NCBI GenBank assembly: GCA_003164275.1
Contig: PLSY01000293.1
Coordinates: 1 to 6,420, forward strand
Length of the DNA: 6,420 nucleotides
DNA from: Acidimicrobiaceae bacterium
GTDB taxonomy: Bacteria > Actinomycetota > Acidimicrobiia > Acidimicrobiales > RAAP-2
Reading direction: 5' to 3'
Part shown: positions 4,215 through 6,420 of the stretch, one piece after another
Position numbering within the stretch: position 1 is the first letter of the stretch
Layout of the letters: the number at the start of each line of letters is the position of its first letter
Position numbers and translations under genes: made by a program
Notes under the pieces: generated by a model
The model's database searches: none
The model's input: the letters and a program-made list of their open reading frames with translations, nothing else
What the model was told of the DNA's origin: nothing

Positions 4215-5810
4215 ATGGCATCACGCAATCCCTCTGGTTCTCCGCGCCCGCAAGGATCCGGCAGTTCCGACCGCCGACCGTCGGGCGGAACTGAGCGCGG
4301 CGGGGCCGCGAGCCGCGGTGCGAATGGCGGAGGCCAGAGCGGACAAGGTGGAAACCGGGGCGGACAGAGTGGCCAGAGTTCGTCATCTGGTCGGTCCACG
4401 TGGTCGGGACGAAGCGGGCAGAGCGCCGAACGGACCGGCGGCTACAAGGGATCGAACAATCGCTACAGCTCGGCACAACGAGGCGACGCCCGGAGTGATG
4501 AACGCAGTGATGAAGGATCGGCTCGATCTGACAGCCGTGGGTCGGGCTACCAGGGTAAGTCAGACTCTGCAGGCTACCGAGGCAAGTCCTCCGGTTACCA
4601 AGGAAAGTCGCCGTCCTCCGGTTACCAAGGAAAGTCGTCGACTTCGGGTTACCAAGGAAGGTCGCCGTCCTCCGGCTACCAGGGTAAGTCGTCGACTTCG
4701 GGCTACCAGGGAAAGTCGCCGTCCTCCGGTTACCAAGGAAAGTCTTCGGGCTACCAGGGAAAGTCCGGGGGCTATCAGGGCACGAGGGACCGACCGGGCT
4801 CGGGGCAGCGTCCGCCTCCCCGTCGGGACGGTGGAGACGGACGTCAACGAGACGAGTCCCAGTGGGAGGATCGGCCCTCGCGTCCGCCCGTCTCCCGAAA
4901 GGGTTGGGGGAGCGTGGCCCGCCGCGGTGCCAGCGTGGTCCGCGACGGCGTGGAGCACGGGCCCGATGAGGATTCGCCCGAGGTCAGGCGCCGGTCGAGG
5001 ACGAGGACCGATGAGTTCGTCCCCGAGCAGTGGGTCCAGACCGACGACCGCAGGCAGGGAGCGGCCGAGCGAGCCGAGAAGCTCCGTCCGCCAGCCCACC
5101 GGACGGTGCGGGCTCCGGCCGAACTGTCGCCCGACATCGCCAACGAACTGGCCTCGGCCGCTGGCCCAGACTGGAACTTCCTCCGCGAGCGGATCACCGA
5201 GCGCATGGCTGCCGGTGTCGGTGCCTACGAGCGGGAGCGGTACCGTGATGCCTCCCGCATCCTGAAGACGGTGGTCGACGCGGTGCCGAACGCCCCGTCG
5301 GCCCGTGAGCTCCTCGGCCTCAGCCAATACCACCAGAGCTACTGGAAGGCCGCCCTCCCGAACTTGGAGGCGTTCGCCGCCCTCACCGGGTCGGTCGACC
5401 AGCACCCGGTGAGGATGGACTGCCACCGGGCCCTCGGCCGCCCGAAGAAGGTCGAGGCCCTCTTCACGGAGCTGCGCCAAGGCTCGCCCGACCCCGAGGT
5501 CCTCACCGAGGGCCGCCTGGTGCTGGCTGGGACCATGGCCGACAACGGGAACCTGACCGGGGCCGTGAACCTTCTGGTCGAGGCCGGAGCCGGGCGCCTC
5601 GTGCGCAATCCCGCCGAGCGTCACCTGCGCCAGTGGTACGTCCTCGGCGACCTGATGGAGCGATCGGGTGACCTGCCCAAGGCCCGAGAGCTGTTCTTGC
5701 GCATAAACGCCGCTGACCCCGACGCCTACGACGTGGCCGACCGCCTGGAATCCCTCGGGCCACCGACCAAAGTGAGAAGAGCGCCGAGTAGGTCGCGCGG
5801 CGCCCGTTAG
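4215..5810 (+). CDS. Low-complexity GYQGK-repeat protein with C-terminal TPR domain
   Basis: A 531-residue, probably cytoplasmic protein; no signal peptide or membrane segment is visible. Residues 1-110 are rich in Gly, Ser, Gln and Arg with GGQSGQ and RGG-like pieces. Residues 111-190 hold ten GYQGK-type repeats (Y always kept; one YR variant, one R for K) spaced 7 or 9 residues apart. Residues 190-300 are charged and disordered, largely Arg-rich. From about 305 to 515 comes an alpha-helical domain of roughly five TPR-like helix pairs (for example [21 protein letters not shown] and [20 protein letters not shown]), followed by a basic tail. TPRs bind proteins. The basic Gly/Ser/Tyr tract resembles RNA-binding or condensate-forming segments of other proteins. 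From memory, the TPR part resembles a conserved actinobacterial TPR family of unknown function with variable N-termini. No ribosome binding site is seen, so the start rests on the TAGACT box and lack of alternatives. The aldolase gene begins 11 nt after the stop, suggesting co-transcription. Function is unknown. Confidence 0.87.
   Translation: MASRNPSGSPRPQGSGSSDRRPSGGTERGGAASRGANGGGQSGQGGNRGGQSGQSSSSGRSTWSGRSGQSAERTGGYKGSNNRYSSAQRGDARSDERSDEGSARSDSRGSGYQGKSDSAGYRGKSSGYQGKSPSSGYQGKSSTSGYQGRSPSSGYQGKSSTSGYQGKSPSSGYQGKSSGYQGKSGGYQGTRDRPGSGQRPPPRRDGGDGRQRDESQWEDRPSRPPVSRKGWGSVARRGASVVRDGVEHGPDEDSPEVRRRSRTRTDEFVPEQWVQTDDRRQGAAERAEKLRPPAHRTVRAPAELSPDIANELASAAGPDWNFLRERITERMAAGVGAYERERYRDASRILKTVVDAVPNAPSARELLGLSQYHQSYWKAALPNLEAFAALTGSVDQHPVRMDCHRALGRPKKVEALFTELRQGSPDPEVLTEGRLVLAGTMADNGNLTGAVNLLVEAGAGRLVRNPAERHLRQWYVLGDLMERSGDLPKARELFLRINAADPDAYDVADRLESLGPPTKVRRAPSRSRGAR
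4545..4784 (+). repeat. In-frame tandem repeats encoding GYQGK units
   Basis: Ten units of 21 or 27 bp encode G-Y-Q-G-K-S plus a linker. In the centre, linkers PSS and STS alternate, making a 54-bp (18-residue) higher-order unit present about two and a half times (residues about 133-177); nearly identical segments near 4606 and 4714 lie 108 bp apart. Codons vary between units (GGTTACCAAGGA versus GGCTACCAGGGA), so the repeat is not a very recent single expansion. All unit lengths are multiples of three, so copy-number change would keep the frame. Confidence 0.9.
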
Positions 5811-5821
5811 GGTGTGTGTCC

Positions 5822-6420
5822 ATGAATCTTGAACAGACTCTGGGCAGCGAGGCTGACTCCCTACTCAACCATGTGGCCAAGGCCTTCCCGGCTGAGCACC
5901 TGGTACTCCCGGGACCGAACCACCTCGATGAGGTCTTCGTCAACTCCGACCGGTCGCCGACCGTCCTGCGCAACCTCGGCACCATGTACAACACCGGGCG
6001 CCTGGCCGGCACCGGCTACCTGTCGATCCTCCCGGTCGACCAGGGCATCGAGCACTCGGCTGCGGCCAGCTTCGCCAAGTTCCCGGCCTACTTCGACCCG
6101 GCAAAGCTGTGCGACCTCGCCATCGCCGGCGACTGCAACGCCATCGCCACCACCCTCGGGGGCCTCGGCATCGTCTCGCGGCGCTACGCCCACAAGATCC
6201 CCTTCATCGTGAAGCTCAACCACAACGACTTCCTCAACTACCCGAACACCTACGACCAGGTCATGTTCGGCTCGGTCCAGCAGGCCTCCGACCTGGGTGC
6301 GGTCGGCGTCGGGGCGACCATCTACTTCGGGTCCGAAGGGGCCGATCGACAGATCGTCGAGGTGTCGAGGGCCTTCGCCGAGGCACACCGCCTGGGCATG
6401 TTCACCGTGCTGTGGTGCTA
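5822..6420 (+). CDS. fbaB: Class I fructose-bisphosphate aldolase (FbaB/DhnA type), 5' part
   Basis: The N-terminal 199 codons of an aldolase that interconverts fructose-1,6-bisphosphate with glyceraldehyde-3-phosphate and dihydroxyacetone phosphate through a Schiff base in the cytoplasm. The sequence is strikingly close to E. coli Fba[21 protein letters not shown] (56-75) followed by [23 protein letters not shown] (118-135), YPNTYDQ (140-146), GATIYFGSE (164-172) and LGMFTVLW (191-198) are all family hallmarks. The family is about 350 residues long, so roughly 57 percent is present and the catalytic Schiff-base lysine lies beyond the window. The ATG at 5822 follows AGGGTG (5809-5814) at 7 nt spacing, which overlaps the stop codon of the TPR gene. 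Gene and start are confident. A role in gluconeogenesis rather than glycolysis is typical for FbaB but is not shown here. Confidence 0.95.
   Translation, partial: MNLEQTLGSEADSLLNHVAKAFPAEHLVLPGPNHLDEVFVNSDRSPTVLRNLGTMYNTGRLAGTGYLSILPVDQGIEHSAAASFAKFPAYFDPAKLCDLAIAGDCNAIATTLGGLGIVSRRYAHKIPFIVKLNHNDFLNYPNTYDQVMFGSVQQASDLGAVGVGATIYFGSEGADRQIVEVSRAFAEAHRLGMFTVLWC

Noticed and set aside
4545..4784. Repeats considered as a CRISPR array
   Set aside because: Units are 21/27 bp with no unique spacers, are imperfect, and stay in frame inside a coding sequence.
4090..5265. Long alternative-frame ORF (391 codons) over the repeat region
   Set aside because: It overlaps the TPR gene in another frame. 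Its apparent repeats are the frame-shifted reading of the GYQGK units and its Arg/Thr/Ser composition is typical of an out-of-frame GC-rich shadow. It has no domain and ends in the middle of the TPR domain.
4560..5624. Minus-strand ORF of 354 codons opposite the TPR gene
   Set aside because: Its repetitive Leu-Ser-Leu-Val text is the antisense of the repeats. The plus frame has a recognisable TPR domain, and no minus-strand start signals are visible.

Overview
The window is high-GC DNA with tightly packed genes, short overlaps (ATGA), actinobacterial-type regulators and at least one likely leaderless start. This suggests a GC-rich actinomycetote, possibly of the Acidimicrobiia type. That placement is an inference from protein style and composition, not a database result.

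Layout: (1) 28-58, a perfect 14-bp hairpin that probably terminates transcription from both sides. (2) 122-826, minus strand, a TetR-family regulator. (3) 827-1016, a divergent intergenic region with a perfect 20-bp palindrome on the predicted start point of the rightward promoter, and a matching half-site just in front of the regulator gene. (4) 1017-3762, plus strand, a compact four-gene operon: Rieske non-haem iron oxygenase, [2Fe-2S] ferredoxin, and two adjacent SnoaL/NTF2-like proteins. The ferredoxin overlaps the first NTF2-like gene by 14 nt, and the two NTF2-like genes overlap by ATGA. (5) 3763-4214, a 452-bp gap with two hairpins that probably end the operon, then the promoter of the next unit. 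(6) 4215-5810, a protein whose first ~230 residues are low-complexity (ten GYQGK-type repeats) and whose C-terminal part is TPR-like. (7) 5822 to the window end, the N-terminal 199 codons of a class I (FbaB/DhnA-type) fructose-bisphosphate aldolase.

How it may work: the TetR protein probably represses itself and the oxygenase operon until a small hydrophobic or aromatic ligand releases it. The oxygenase would hydroxylate that compound or a derivative, taking electrons from the ferredoxin. No ferredoxin reductase is encoded here, so one must come from elsewhere. The NTF2-like pair could be dehydratase/isomerase enzymes acting on the hydroxylated product, or small partner subunits that stand in for the classical oxygenase beta subunit, which has the same fold. 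The substrate cannot be read from the sequence.

The second unit is unrelated. A repeat-rich, strongly basic, Gly/Ser/Gln/Tyr tract resembling condensate-forming segments is joined to a TPR scaffold and sits 11 nt upstream of a glycolytic/gluconeogenic aldolase. The two most notable items are this TPR protein and the reductase-less oxygenase cassette with paired, diverged NTF2-like proteins.
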